Shown here one piece after another: positions 7,675 through 15,622 of a DNA stretch of 64,000 nt. The DNA is from Bradyrhizobium ivorense. GTDB taxonomy: Bacteria > Pseudomonadota > Alphaproteobacteria > Rhizobiales > Xanthobacteraceae. The notes below the pieces were generated by a model, which did no database searches, was not told where the DNA came from, and worked only from the letters and a program-made list of their open reading frames with translations. The stretch lies in NCBI RefSeq assembly GCF_900696085.1, contig NZ_CAADFC020000009.1, positions 310,001 to 374,000 of the forward strand. Direction: 5' to 3'. Within the stretch, counting starts at the first letter, position 1. Each line of letters opens with the position of its first letter. Both the position numbers and the translations under genes were made by a program.

Positions 7675-8916
7675 ATGAGCTGGATCGAGCATGCCGTCTG
7701 GTGGCACATCTATCCGCTGGGCTTTGTGGACGCGGAACGCGAGACTCGCCTGCGCGGCAGCATCGAGCACCGTTTTGGCAAACCGGTCGCTTGGCTAGAC
7801 TACGCGGTGAATCTTGGCGCTTCCGGCCTCTTGCTGGGACCGATTTTCGCATCTTCCACCCACGGCTATGACACGATCGACCACCTCACGATAGATCCGC
7901 GGCTGGGGAACCAGGCGGATTTCGATGCCTTCATCGACGCCGCGCATCAGCGCGGTCTGCGCGTTGTTCTCGACGGGATATTTAATCACGTCGGTCGTGA
8001 CTTCCCGATCTTCCAACGTGCTATTGCGGGCGGCCCCGGCTCTAGGGAGGCCTCGTGGTTTCGACTGACCTGGCCGTCAGACTGGGGTCCGGGCAAGGAG
8101 CCCGACTACGCGACGTTCGAAGGCCACCGCCAGCTTGTCGCCCTGAATCATGATGAAGCCGAGGTGCTCCAATACGTGACGCACATCATGAACCATTGGC
8201 TCGACCGTGGCGTCGATGGCTGGCGTCTCGACGCCGCTTATGCCGTGCCAAGGCTCTTCTGGAAGAAGGTCATGGGTCCGGTCCGCGAACAGCATCCGGA
8301 CGCATACATGGTCGGCGAAGTGATCCACGGCGACTACGTCGGCTTTGTTCAAGAGGCCGGTGTGGACGCTGTCACGCAATATGAGTTGTGGAAAGCAATC
8401 TGGAGCGCACTAAACGATCGGAATTTTTTCGAGCTGGCTTGGGCCCTGAATCGACACAATGAGGTGCTTGACACCTTCGTGCCGCAAACGTTTGTCGGCA
8501 ATCATGACGTCACGCGCATCGCGAGCCGATTGATTGATGAGAGGCATCTGGCCCACGCGCTCGTTATCCTCATGACCTGCGGCGGAACGCCGTCTATCTA
8601 TGCCGGTGATGAACAGGCCTTCCGCGGAGTGAAGGAGCACCGCGCGGGAGGCGATGATGCTATCCGTCCGGCGTTTCCTGCCACGCCGGTCGATCTGGCG
8701 TCATTTGGCTGGCCGACTTATCGTCTTCATCAAGAGCTCATTGGATTGAGGTTGCTCGCTGCGATGCTCCGGAATTTCTGCTGCGCTTCATGCGCCGCGC
8801 TGCTCCGTCCAAAACAACACCATGGGTATGTTGAGGACCTTAGAGATATCGAGCAGCGTGCTCGCGGTCATGCGGTTCAAGGCCTTCTCGGATTTCTGAA
8901 TCTGCTGGCAGCTTAG
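7675..8916 (+). CDS. Alpha-amylase family (GH13) glycosidase with replaced C-terminus
   Basis: The four GH13 regions are present: VVLDGIFNH (about residues 95-103), GVDGWRLDAA (180-188; the Asp is the nucleophile), GEVIHGD (213-219; Glu acid/base) and FVGNHDVTR (274-282). The barrel therefore looks catalytically complete. After about residue 360 (HQELIGLR) normal sequence stops. The last 50 residues (LRNFCCASCAALLRP and on) are encoded by DNA that carries a regulator fragment on the other strand, so the C-terminal beta domain is lost. Start ATG 7675 has no strong ribosome site; GTG 7672 is adjacent. It probably once acted on alpha-glucans or trehalose-like sugars. Activity of the truncated form is doubtful. 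Confidence 0.8.
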   Translation: MSWIEHAVWWHIYPLGFVDAERETRLRGSIEHRFGKPVAWLDYAVNLGASGLLLGPIFASSTHGYDTIDHLTIDPRLGNQADFDAFIDAAHQRGLRVVLDGIFNHVGRDFPIFQRAIAGGPGSREASWFRLTWPSDWGPGKEPDYATFEGHRQLVALNHDEAEVLQYVTHIMNHWLDRGVDGWRLDAAYAVPRLFWKKVMGPVREQHPDAYMVGEVIHGDYVGFVQEAGVDAVTQYELWKAIWSALNDRNFFELAWALNRHNEVLDTFVPQTFVGNHDVTRIASRLIDERHLAHALVILMTCGGTPSIYAGDEQAFRGVKEHRAGGDDAIRPAFPATPVDLASFGWPTYRLHQELIGLRLLAAMLRNFCCASCAALLRPKQHHGYVEDLRDIEQRARGHAVQGLLGFLNLLAA

Positions 8917-8949
8917 TCCGATGGCTATTCTAAGCCGTTCTTGCGTCAT
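8788..8949 (-). pseudogene. XRE-type helix-turn-helix regulator remnant
   Basis: From ATG 8949 to TGA 8788 the product reads MTQERLRIAIGLSCQQIQKS, then EKALNRMTASTLLDISKVLN, the classic XRE helix-turn-helix pattern, and ends soon after. The protein-like reading extends a few codons upstream of the ATG without a start, so the 5' end is missing. It lies antisense to the 3' tail of the glycosidase open frame, marking a recombination junction. Confidence 0.6.
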
Positions 8950-9040
8950 CCGGCGGATGATCCTGGCGGGAAGGTTTCGCCAATGATCTTGTCGATTTTG
9001 CTAGCCCTGCATTCCATCTGGCCTCGATCCAGATCGGAAC

Positions 9041-9163
9041 ACGCCAGAACCGCGCCATGAACTCGACGTCTTCGGGGCCGCACGCGGAGGTGTAGATTGC
9101 GGTCGTGCTGATCCGCGAGTAGCCAAGCCAGCTTTGGACTCGGTGCTGGTCGAGAAGAACACT
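9041..9163 (-). pseudogene. C-terminal fragment of a tyrosine integrase
   Basis: The minus-strand frame between a stop at 9166 and about 9041 reads LDQHRVQSWLGYSRISTTAI, then YTSACGPEDVEFMARFW. This matches the end of phage-type tyrosine recombinases (VQxWLGHxxxxTTxIY with the catalytic Tyr). The His of the usual GH pair is Tyr here. The catalytic core upstream is gone, so this is a dead remnant of an earlier integration. Confidence 0.6.
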
Positions 9164-9191
9164 TCATTGAAGAGCGTCATGACGCCGCCTT

Positions 9192-9392
9192 CTAGCGCCG
9201 GTGACCGAGCCGGATTCCCAGCTTGAGCGCTTTTTGCCGGAGTGAGCCTTCGGAGCGTTTTGTGAGCTTCGCAATATTTACAACGGGCGTCTTCGCTTTC
9301 GAATGAGCGCGCAGCTCCTTCACGTCGGCTTTTGTGTATTCGCGACGCACAGGTTTCTTCTTCGTAGCCGTCTTCTTTGCCATCTTCGCCAA
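9192..9392 (-). CDS. Small basic protein, conserved in Bradyrhizobium relatives
   Basis: 66 residues, very Lys-rich at the N-terminus (MAKMAKKTATKKK), then a helical region with TKADVKELRAHSKA and a C-terminus SLRQKALKLGIRLGHRR that resembles a helix-turn-helix. It probably binds nucleic acid; the role is unknown. The TTG at 9392 is chosen because GGAG lies six bases upstream; the ATG at 9383 is the alternative. It appears intact, unlike its neighbours. Confidence 0.7.
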   Translation of the reverse strand: MAKMAKKTATKKKPVRREYTKADVKELRAHSKAKTPVVNIAKLTKRSEGSLRQKALKLGIRLGHRR

Positions 9393-9647
9393 TTTTAGCT
9401 CCTCGATTCGAGAGTGGGCGTACTAGCATAGCCGCAATGAGTCACAACTCAGTTGACTGATGTGTGCCTCTCTCAACAGAGGCGGCTGATAAACCTATGC
9501 CGCCGAATTCTGGCAGGAGCGCCGTGCGGATGATGCGGTGGTGGGCGGACGAGTTCGACTCGCTAAGGGAGCACGGTCGTTTCATCAAAATGAGTGCCCT
9601 AGGAAAAGCGCGTTCAAAGTGGGGTTGCTCCCTTAAGTCGCACGTCA

Positions 9648-9914
9648 TTAGTTCGACATGTTGGTGTCAAGGAGGGCCAGAAGTGAGCGCACCACTACTA
9701 GTCGCCGACGTCCGATCGTTGTCGTGACGATACGCCCAGCTCCTATCAACTCGTAAAGCTTCGTGCGTCCCAAGCCGGTCACTTCGCATGCATCGTCAAT
9801 CGTGCAGGTGAGCCGCTGCGTGAATGGTATCGTGCTCGGTTCTGCGGCATTCGGAGCGGATAGGCTGACTTGTGACTGTTGTCCGCCAGTTTTCTCTCGT
9901 CGATTGTATCTCAC
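9648..9914 (-). CDS. Excisionase-like DNA-binding protein
   Basis: 88 residues from GTG 9914. The C-terminal half reads LTCTIDDACEVTGLGRTKLY, then ELIGAGRIVTTTIGRRRLVV, a MerR/AlpA-like winged helix typical of excisionases and prophage regulators. The N-terminal 35 residues are low complexity. A longer frame to 9986 is open but unlikely. It lies 300 bases from the tRNA fragment at 10221 and near the integrase remnant, the usual place for a recombination directionality factor. Confidence 0.6.
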   Translation of the reverse strand: MRYNRREKTGGQQSQVSLSAPNAAEPSTIPFTQRLTCTIDDACEVTGLGRTKLYELIGAGRIVTTTIGRRRLVVVRSLLALLDTNMSN

Positions 9915-10220
9915 ATGGCCCTCTATTCGCACAAGGCTCGACAGGACAAGAGTTGATTGTGCGACGAGCAACGTCAATGCGAACATCCGAGGGCGCTCGC
10001 GTACGACAGCGCGCGTCAGCGGCCGTTTGAATATTTCCGGACATCAAGGGCGACGAGGAAATTTTTTCGCGAATGCGCCAGCCACAGTGAGGCATCGCAC
10101 CGAGGCTAGTCTGCTAATGTCGGCAGCAAATTCCACAAGCGTTCGCCGCTGTTCACCAGCGTCTTATTCAACCATTATTCAACGAATGTGGCTGGTGGCT
10201 ACCTAAGTGCCTGAATTTGC
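9915..10220. other. Intergenic region, no gene recognised
   Basis: 306 bases between the excisionase-like gene and the tRNA fragment. Open frames on both strands lack protein-like character. Nothing else was seen. Confidence 0.4.
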
Positions 10221-10264
10221 TGGCGCTCCCTAGGGGAATCGAACCCCTGTTTCAGCCTTAAGAG
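10221..10264 (-). other. tRNA 3'-end fragment, candidate attachment site
   Basis: On the minus strand this reads as the 3' part of a tRNA: CTCTTAAGGCTG (possible anticodon loop and stem), a T arm AGGGG-TTCGATT-CCCCT, an acceptor strand AGGGAGC, discriminator G and an encoded CCA. No matching 5' half (GCTCCCT) is found upstream, so the gene is incomplete. If the loop is CTCTTAA the anticodon would be CTT (Lys), but this is not certain. Such fragments are typical attL/attR duplications left by tRNA-targeting integrases. Confidence 0.55.
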
Positions 10265-10890
10265 GACGAGGGCAAACACAGGCCGTGACCTCTCGAAATG
10301 TCGCACCCCAATTGAAGGTGCGTCAGTGCGTCTCAGAGTGTTTGCCGAAGCAAGAAAAATCAACTGCCGCGTTTGCGATAGCGCAGTCTCTGATCACAAT
10401 CGAGTCATCGCACGCTCGCAGTTTGCACGCTGCGACTTTCCTCCCGCCGCTTCTACGAGAGAAATTTCGGGCCAGATGGTGAGCAGTAAAAAGCCCTTGA
10501 AATAGGGCTTGGTGCTTGGTTGCGGGGGGAAGATAAACGGTCTGGGCGCAGCTTCGACTGCCGTCTAATGATAACGAAATCAATGGCGAGACAGGGCCTC
10601 GTTTGGACCGCGATGGACTTTCGCTCCAATACGCGAGTTGAAGACGCGACCGACAAGCTGTCGTCCTTTTCCTTCGCTGTCGCATCCAATCGTACGATGA
10701 GTCATAGCATTCATTCCATTCTGGCCTCGCCTGAGCATGATGCTCGGAATGATCAACGCTTCCGGCATTTGCCCGATAGGTAACAGAACAAGAGCGTATG
10801 CCGCGGCTATGGCGACGTTGCAGAGCTCGCCGGCGAAGCATTGATTGAGGGGCAACGGATGCTGGTCGCCGGAAACATGGATACGATGAG
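10265..10890. other. Gene-poor stretch of the island
   Basis: 626 bases with no complete gene. The last part (about 10797-10894) has a protein-like frame (GDVAELAGEALIEGQRMLVA, ending at TGA 10894) without a usable start; its stop overlaps the GTG at 10891, so it may be the 3' end of a decayed first gene of the small operon that follows. Confidence 0.4.
10487..10510 (-). terminator. Possible minus-strand terminator
   Basis: AAGCCC (10491-10496) pairs with GGGCTT (10505-10510). On the minus strand the stem is followed by TTTTTA. No minus-strand gene is recognised just upstream, so its use is unclear. Confidence 0.35.
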
Positions 10891-11079
10891 GTGACCGCGT
10901 TCGCCACCATGGCCGCCATCATTGATCGCGAGCCACCGGCCTCTGCTGTCTTCTTGATCGGCATCGACTGTGAAGCCATCATTGCCCGCGTGGTCGGCGA
11001 CGCCGCGGCGCTCGCCAACGAAAGCCTCACGGCACCTCTTAATGTCAAAACGATCGAGGACGAGCCCGGCCTCCGATGA
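10891..11079 (+). CDS. Unknown small protein upstream of the serine recombinase
   Basis: 62 residues from a GTG that overlaps the previous stop (GTGA). The sequence is alanine-rich and protein-like (VFLIGIDCEAIIARVVGDAAALANESL). It ends in an ATGA overlap with the next frame. The chained overlaps suggest a real operon leading into the recombinase gene. No family recognised. Confidence 0.4.
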   Translation: MTAFATMAAIIDREPPASAVFLIGIDCEAIIARVVGDAAALANESLTAPLNVKTIEDEPGLR

Positions 11080-11270
11080 CCAACTCGCCGTGCAAGTTAT
11101 CCGCGGAAAGGCCTGGCGCGGCCGCTTTGGCCGTTGCGCGCGCCCTTGCATTACTGCACGCAAGGCAGGATCATGCGGCGGAGCTCGTCCGCCGAGCCGA
11201 GTTGGAGGCAACGGCAAATGATCCGCGCAGCCATTTACGCCCGCTTCTCGTCCGATCGTCAGAACGATAG
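11076..11270 (+). CDS. Unknown small protein overlapping the recombinase start
   Basis: 64 residues, alanine-rich and helical (AALAVARALALLHARQDHAA). It starts by an ATGA overlap and overlaps the first 53 bases of the recombinase gene in another frame. The overlap makes its C-terminus doubtful, but the coupling with the frames before it supports a real gene. No family recognised. Confidence 0.35.
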   Translation: MTNSPCKLSAERPGAAALAVARALALLHARQDHAAELVRRAELEATANDPRSHLRPLLVRSSER

Positions 11271-12852
11271 ATCCGTCGACGATCAGATCGCTTCCTGCCG
11301 CGAGCTCTGTGCACGCGAAGGCTTTACGGTCGTGCTGACCTTCTGCGATCGCGAGATCTCCGGTGCCTCGACCGTCAATCGTCCCGGCTTCCAGAACTTG
11401 ATGCGAGCAGCAGAGGCCCTCCACTTCGATGTCATCGTCGCCGAGGACGTTGATCGCATTTCGCGCGACCAGGGCGATTGGCATACCGCACGCAAGCGGC
11501 TCGACTTCCTCGGCATCGCAATCCACACGGCGAGCGGCAAGGTGGGTAAGCTCGATGGCGCGCTGCGCGCGCTCATGGGCGAGATGTTTCTCGAGAACCT
11601 GGTCGTCCACACCCGCCGCGGCCTCGAGAGCGTGATCCGCGACGGCCGCCACGCTGGGGGCCGCGCCTACGGCTATCGGGCGATCGCAGGCAAACCAGGC
11701 GAGCTCGAGATCGACCAGGCTGAAGCCGAGATCGTGCGGAGGATCTTCTGCGAGTTTGTCGAGGGCAAGACGCCGCGCGAGATCGCCGCGGGCCTCAATG
11801 CCGACGGTGTCAAACCGCCCCGCGGTAAGAATTGGAACGCGTCGACGATCAACGGCAATGCCGCACGCGGCCATGGTATGCTGATCAACGAGCTTTATGC
11901 GGGCCGTATCGTCTGGAACAAGGTCCGCATGATCAAGGATCCCGCGACCGGAAGGCGCGTGCCTCGCCCGAACCGCAAAGACCAATATCGCAGCGTCGAC
12001 GCGCCGCACTTGGCGATCGTTGACGACGCGACGTTCAAGGCCGCACAGGTGATCAAGGCTGGCCGCAGTCACCAGGGCGCCTCGCACTCGCGCAAGGCTG
12101 TCCGGCCCTTGTCAGGCCTACTGCGCTGTGGATCCTGCGGCGCTGGCATGTCGGCGATCGGCGCACAGAGGAAAGGGAAGCCTCATCGCATGCAGTGCTC
12201 GGCATTCCGCGAGAGCGGCATATGCAGCAACGGCCGCAAGGTTTCGCGCCCGGCTATCGAGACCCTCGTGTTTGAAGGCTTGCGCGAGGAGCTCGCCAAT
12301 CCTGAGGCAATCGCCGAATATGTCCGCACCTACAACGCCGAGCGCCGGCGCTTGGCCAAGCAGAGTGGCGATCGCGAGAAGCATCTGCAGCGCCGCAACG
12401 GTGAACTCGACCGCGAGATCGATCGCCTTATCACGAACATTGCGAAGGGCGCGGATTTCGACACGTACAACCCGAAGGTCAATGACCTCGCGGCAGAACG
12501 GAAGCGCGTCAAGGCCGAGCTCGCACAGATTGCGGCTACTTCCGAGATTGTCACCGTGCACCCGGCGGCGATCGAGCGCTACCTCGCCGATATCGGGCGC
12601 CTGGCTGAGGTCGCCGCAGAGGCCGCGGAACTCGACGAGCCCGGGCTCGTCGCAACGCTGCGCCAGCTGGTCCAAGCCGTCGTGGTTCATGCGCCGCCGG
12701 GGACCGACGAACTAGCGATCGAGATCAAGGCATCCTTGTCGGAATTGACGTTGCCCGGACCGTTGCTGAAACGTTCGAACGGGAGGGTGACCGTTGGTAG
12801 CGGGGGAGGGACTCGAACCCCCGACCCCAGGATTATGATTCCCGTGCTCTAA
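11218..12852 (+). CDS. Large serine recombinase (site-specific integrase)
   Basis: 544 residues. The resolvase domain starts at once (IRAAIYARFSSDRQNDRSV), with Ser11 as the likely nucleophile, followed by a recombinase domain (residues 150-260), a zinc ribbon near 303-345 (LRCGSCGAGM ... CSNGRK) and a coiled coil around 375-430. The start ATG 11218 has GGAGG nine bases upstream; an open frame to 11134 is not used. The last 18 residues (GGGTRTPDPRIMIPVL region) are encoded by the antisense of the tRNA-Met gene, and the stop lies inside that tRNA, so the coding end was created by integration at the tRNA. It probably mobilised at least part of the island to its left. Confidence 0.9.
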   Translation: MIRAAIYARFSSDRQNDRSVDDQIASCRELCAREGFTVVLTFCDREISGASTVNRPGFQNLMRAAEALHFDVIVAEDVDRISRDQGDWHTARKRLDFLGIAIHTASGKVGKLDGALRALMGEMFLENLVVHTRRGLESVIRDGRHAGGRAYGYRAIAGKPGELEIDQAEAEIVRRIFCEFVEGKTPREIAAGLNADGVKPPRGKNWNASTINGNAARGHGMLINELYAGRIVWNKVRMIKDPATGRRVPRPNRKDQYRSVDAPHLAIVDDATFKAAQVIKAGRSHQGASHSRKAVRPLSGLLRCGSCGAGMSAIGAQRKGKPHRMQCSAFRESGICSNGRKVSRPAIETLVFEGLREELANPEAIAEYVRTYNAERRRLAKQSGDREKHLQRRNGELDREIDRLITNIAKGADFDTYNPKVNDLAAERKRVKAELAQIAATSEIVTVHPAAIERYLADIGRLAEVAAEAAELDEPGLVATLRQLVQAVVVHAPPGTDELAIEIKASLSELTLPGPLLKRSNGRVTVGSGGGTRTPDPRIMIPVL

Positions 12853-12871
12853 CCAGCTGAGCTACCCCGCC
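12795..12871 (-). tRNA. tRNA-Met (CAT), elongator type
   Basis: A full cloverleaf on the minus strand: acceptor GGCGGGG paired with CCCCGCT (G1-U72 wobble), D arm GCTCAGCTGGTTAGAGC, anticodon stem-loop CGGGA-ATCATAA-TCCTG with anticodon CAT, T arm GGGGG-TTCGAGT-CCCTC and encoded CCA (12797-12795). The paired 1-72 end argues against initiator tRNA. A lysidine-modified tRNA-Ile with a CAT anticodon cannot be fully excluded. The serine recombinase stop codon lies within it. Confidence 0.92.
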
Positions 12872-12986
12872 ACGGCATCGCGGCCGGCGGCAGATGGCCG
12901 CGGGCGCGAACGCGCGGGATATAATGAGGTGCGGATGCGCCTGTCAAGCAAACCCGGCCCTGCCGGCAACTTATTGGCGGCAGGGG

Positions 12987-13352
12987 CTATTTCGGCCGGA
13001 TCGACTGGTCGCCGCCGGGACTGCCGGGCGGCGGGATCACCGGCGTGGTGCCACCCTCCGGGGTCGGCGCCCGCATCTCGGGATCGACGCCGGCCGGCGG
13101 GCACAGCACGCCGTCGGATTTGGCGAGCTTGTCGCCGAGCGACTGGCCGCTCTGGCCGGTGGTGGTTCCATCCGGCGCCTTGGTGCCGGGCTGCGGGGGC
13201 TGCTGCATCGGCGCGCAGTTCGCGGCGCGCGTCGGCGATGGCGGCGCGGTCTGTGCCGGCGGCGTCGCGGGCGTCGGCGGCGCCTGGGCTACGGCCAAAA
13301 CCGGCAGCGTCATCAGGGCGCAGGACAGCGCGAGTGTGCGAGTGATCTGCAT
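12987..13352 (-). CDS. Secreted proline-rich protein
   Basis: 121 residues. Signal peptide 1-23 with a likely cut after AVAQA. The mature part is Pro/Thr/Ala-rich and probably unstructured (PPTPATPPAQTAPPSPT), with two cysteines (NCAP and LCPP). No catalytic domain. Likely a small periplasmic or cell-surface protein of unknown role. The first core-type gene after the tRNA border. Confidence 0.65.
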   Translation of the reverse strand: MQITRTLALSCALMTLPVLAVAQAPPTPATPPAQTAPPSPTRAANCAPMQQPPQPGTKAPDGTTTGQSGQSLGDKLAKSDGVLCPPAGVDPEMRAPTPEGGTTPVIPPPGSPGGDQSIRPK

Positions 13353-13405
13353 GGCAAACCAACGACGCTGATGCGCCGATGTTCCCGCGCATCACCGCGA
13401 GAGCT

Positions 13406-14044
13406 TCACGTCTTGCGGAAGCGGATCAGCGAGAAGTGCCCCATCGGCGGCATCGGCCGCCGTTCCGCGAGACTGACGCCGCCATGCCGCGCCGCCCAAT
13501 CGGTCAGCCGCGCCCACGGAAATTCCGGGCGCCAGCCGAGCCGCCGCGCCAGCGGCGCGAAGGCGAGCTCGAAGGCGCGGCGCGGTCCGCTCTCGGCGCC
13601 GATGTGGTTGACCAGGATCAATTCGCCGCCGGGCTTCAGCACCCGGACAAAATCGTCCAGCGTCGCCTCGGGATCCGGCACCGCGGTGATGACATATTGC
13701 GCGACCACGGCATCGAAGAACGCGTCGGGGAAGGCGAGGTTCTTGGCGTCCATCACCGCCAGCGTCTCGACATTGGAGAGACCCAGCGCACGGACGCGCT
13801 GCTGCGCGCGCCGCAGCATCGGCTCGGAAATATCGACGCCGCAAAGCTTCGTGGTGCGCGCATATTCCGACAGCGACAGCCCGGTGCCGACGCCGACATC
13901 AAGCACGCGGCCGCCGATCCGGTCGGCCTCCGCGATCGTGGACTGCCGGCCCTGATCGAACACCTTGCCGAATACCAGATCGTAAACCGGCGCCCAGCGG
14001 CCATACGCCTTTTCGACCCCTTCGCGGTCGATGTCCCCAGCCAT
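13406..14044 (-). CDS. SAM-dependent methyltransferase, probably phospholipid N-methyltransferase (Rhodobacter PmtA type)
   Basis: 212 residues. The N-terminus AYGRWAPVYDLVFGKVFDQG and the SAM-binding motif VLDVGVGTGLSLSEY (residues 47-61) match class I methyltransferases of the Rhodobacter PmtA group, which methylate phosphatidylethanolamine on the way to phosphatidylcholine. LVNHIGAESGPRRAFE later in the chain also fits that group. It follows mnmA on the same strand after 24 bases, so the two may be co-transcribed. The substrate is inferred from family resemblance; a ubiquinone or other small-molecule methyltransferase is the alternative. Confidence 0.75.
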   Translation of the reverse strand: MAGDIDREGVEKAYGRWAPVYDLVFGKVFDQGRQSTIAEADRIGGRVLDVGVGTGLSLSEYARTTKLCGVDISEPMLRRAQQRVRALGLSNVETLAVMDAKNLAFPDAFFDAVVAQYVITAVPDPEATLDDFVRVLKPGGELILVNHIGAESGPRRAFELAFAPLARRLGWRPEFPWARLTDWAARHGGVSLAERRPMPPMGHFSLIRFRKT

Positions 14045-14068
14045 CCCCTGCCCCGACGCCTCTTTTTT

Positions 14069-15265
14069 CTAGCCGCGAACCGCTTCCAGCGCATCGCGTG
14101 GCGCAGCCCGCGCGACGCGGCTTGCGCTCGCGCTCCTGATAAAACCGCCGCCGAGCACGCGCGCCTGTCCTGACGGCGCGTCGTAGAACACGCAGGCCTG
14201 GCCTGGCGACACGCCCTCTTCGCCGACGACGAGCTCGACCTCGTAGCCGCCGTCGGCGGCGCGCAGCCAAGCCGGCTGCGGCGCGCGGGTCGAGCGCACC
14301 CGAACATAGATCTCGATGCCGTCGCCGATCACGCGATCGAGCGCACCATCGCCGATCCAGTTGACGTCGCGCAGCGCGATGCGGTCCATCCGCAGCGCCT
14401 CGCGCGGCCCGACCACGACGCGGCGCGTCGCCGCATCGAGCTTGACCACATAGAGCGGGCTACCCGCGGCGATGCCGAGGCCCTTGCGCTGGCCGACGGT
14501 GAAATGAACGATGCCCTGGTGCTGGCCGATCACGTGGCCGTCGAGATCGACGATCTCGCCCGGCGCGATCGCGCTGGGCTTCAGCCGGCCGATGATGTCG
14601 GTGTAGCGGCCGGTCGGCACGAAGCAGATGTCCTGGCTGTCCTGCTTGTCGGCAACCTCGAGGCCGAAGCGCCGCGCCAGCTCGCGGGTCTGCGGCTTGG
14701 TCATGTCGCCGAGCGGGAAGCGCAGGAAATCGAGCTGCTCGCGCGTGGTCGCGAACAGGAAATAGCTCTGGTCGCGGTCGGCATCCGCCGCGCAGACCAG
14801 CGAGCGCGATCCGTCGCCGAGCCGCCGCGAGGCGACATAGTGGCCGGTGGCAAGCGCCTGCGCGCCCAGCTCGCGAGCGGTCGCCAGCAGATCGCGGAAC
14901 TTGACCGAACGGTTGCACTCGATGCACGGCACCGGCGTTTCGCCGAGCGCGTAGCTATCGGCGAAATTGTCGATCACCGATTCCTTGAAGCGGCTCTCAT
15001 AGTCGAGCACGTAATGCGGAACGCCGATCCGCTCGGCGACGTTGCGCGCGTCGTGGATGTCGCGGCCGGCGCAGCAGGCGCCCTTGCGATGGGTCGCGGC
15101 GCCATGGTCGTAGAGCTGCAGCGTGATCCCGACCACGTCATAGCCCTGCGACTTCAACAGCGCAGCCGTCACCGACGAGTCGACGCCGCCGGACATGGCG
15201 ACGACGATCCGTGTATCCTCAGGGCGGCCTTCGAGATCCAGACTGTTGAGCATCCTAGCGGTCAT
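14069..15265 (-). CDS. mnmA: tRNA-specific 2-thiouridylase MnmA
   Basis: 398 residues, the usual length. The PP-loop [18 protein letters not shown] (residues 21-38) binds [16 protein letters not shown] carries the first catalytic Cys and [13 protein letters not shown] the second. The enzyme adds sulfur to uridine 34 of the tRNAs for Lys, Glu and Gln, using a persulfide donor. ATG 15253 is an alternative start four codons in. It is transcribed away from fliK, with a 357-base gap between their starts. Confidence 0.95.
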   Translation of the reverse strand: MTARMLNSLDLEGRPEDTRIVVAMSGGVDSSVTAALLKSQGYDVVGITLQLYDHGAATHRKGACCAGRDIHDARNVAERIGVPHYVLDYESRFKESVIDNFADSYALGETPVPCIECNRSVKFRDLLATARELGAQALATGHYVASRRLGDGSRSLVCAADADRDQSYFLFATTREQLDFLRFPLGDMTKPQTRELARRFGLEVADKQDSQDICFVPTGRYTDIIGRLKPSAIAPGEIVDLDGHVIGQHQGIVHFTVGQRKGLGIAAGSPLYVVKLDAATRRVVVGPREALRMDRIALRDVNWIGDGALDRVIGDGIEIYVRVRSTRAPQPAWLRAADGGYEVELVVGEEGVSPGQACVFYDAPSGQARVLGGGFIRSASASRVARAAPRDALEAVRG

Positions 15266-15569
15266 CGATCAGTGTCGCGGCGAGCTTGCGGCCTCCCGCG
15301 ACGAAATTTGAAAAAGCCTTTGTCCAGAGAGCCCTGGAACACGTCCAAGAACACGTCCAAGGCCGGATCGGCCGGTTCGGGACGCGCTGCGGGCTCTCTT
15401 TAATATAGGGCCGATTCGAGCGAGGCAATCAGGCGGAAGCGACGAGGTGCCGCGCGCGGACGGCAAATCTTGCCGCCGGGCAAAAACGAGACCGCCGGGA
15501 ACCCACTCGGGAACCGCATTCCGTCGCGGCAAGCGACTGAAATTACTAGACAATATTTGACCTTGGGGA
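15266..15569. other. Intergenic region between mnmA and fliK
   Basis: No gene. It includes a short direct repeat (two copies of ACACGTCCAAG near 15339-15360). The upstream open frame that could extend fliK to 15470 lies before the sigma-54 promoter and is not counted as coding. Confidence 0.5.
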
Positions 15570-15586
15570 TTGGCCCGGTCCTTGCT
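15570..15586 (+). promoter_or_regulatory. Sigma-54 promoter of fliK-flgD
   Basis: TTGGCCCGGTCCTTGCT differs from the consensus YTGGCACGRNNNTTGCW at one position. The GG (15572-15573) and GC (15584-15585) elements are exactly ten bases apart as required. It lies 37 bases before the GTG start of fliK. FlbD, a sigma-54 activator, is encoded at 30699. Confidence 0.8.
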
Positions 15587-15622
15587 GACCTTGAGGCCGG
15601 AAGTCTCATTGCGAGGTTGGTT

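Noticed and set aside
10221..10264. tmRNA or complete tRNA
   Set aside because: No 5' acceptor strand or D arm is present; only the 3' part of a tRNA-like structure is seen.
10807..12087. 426-codon minus-strand frame
   Set aside because: It is the antisense shadow of the serine recombinase, which has clear catalytic motifs.
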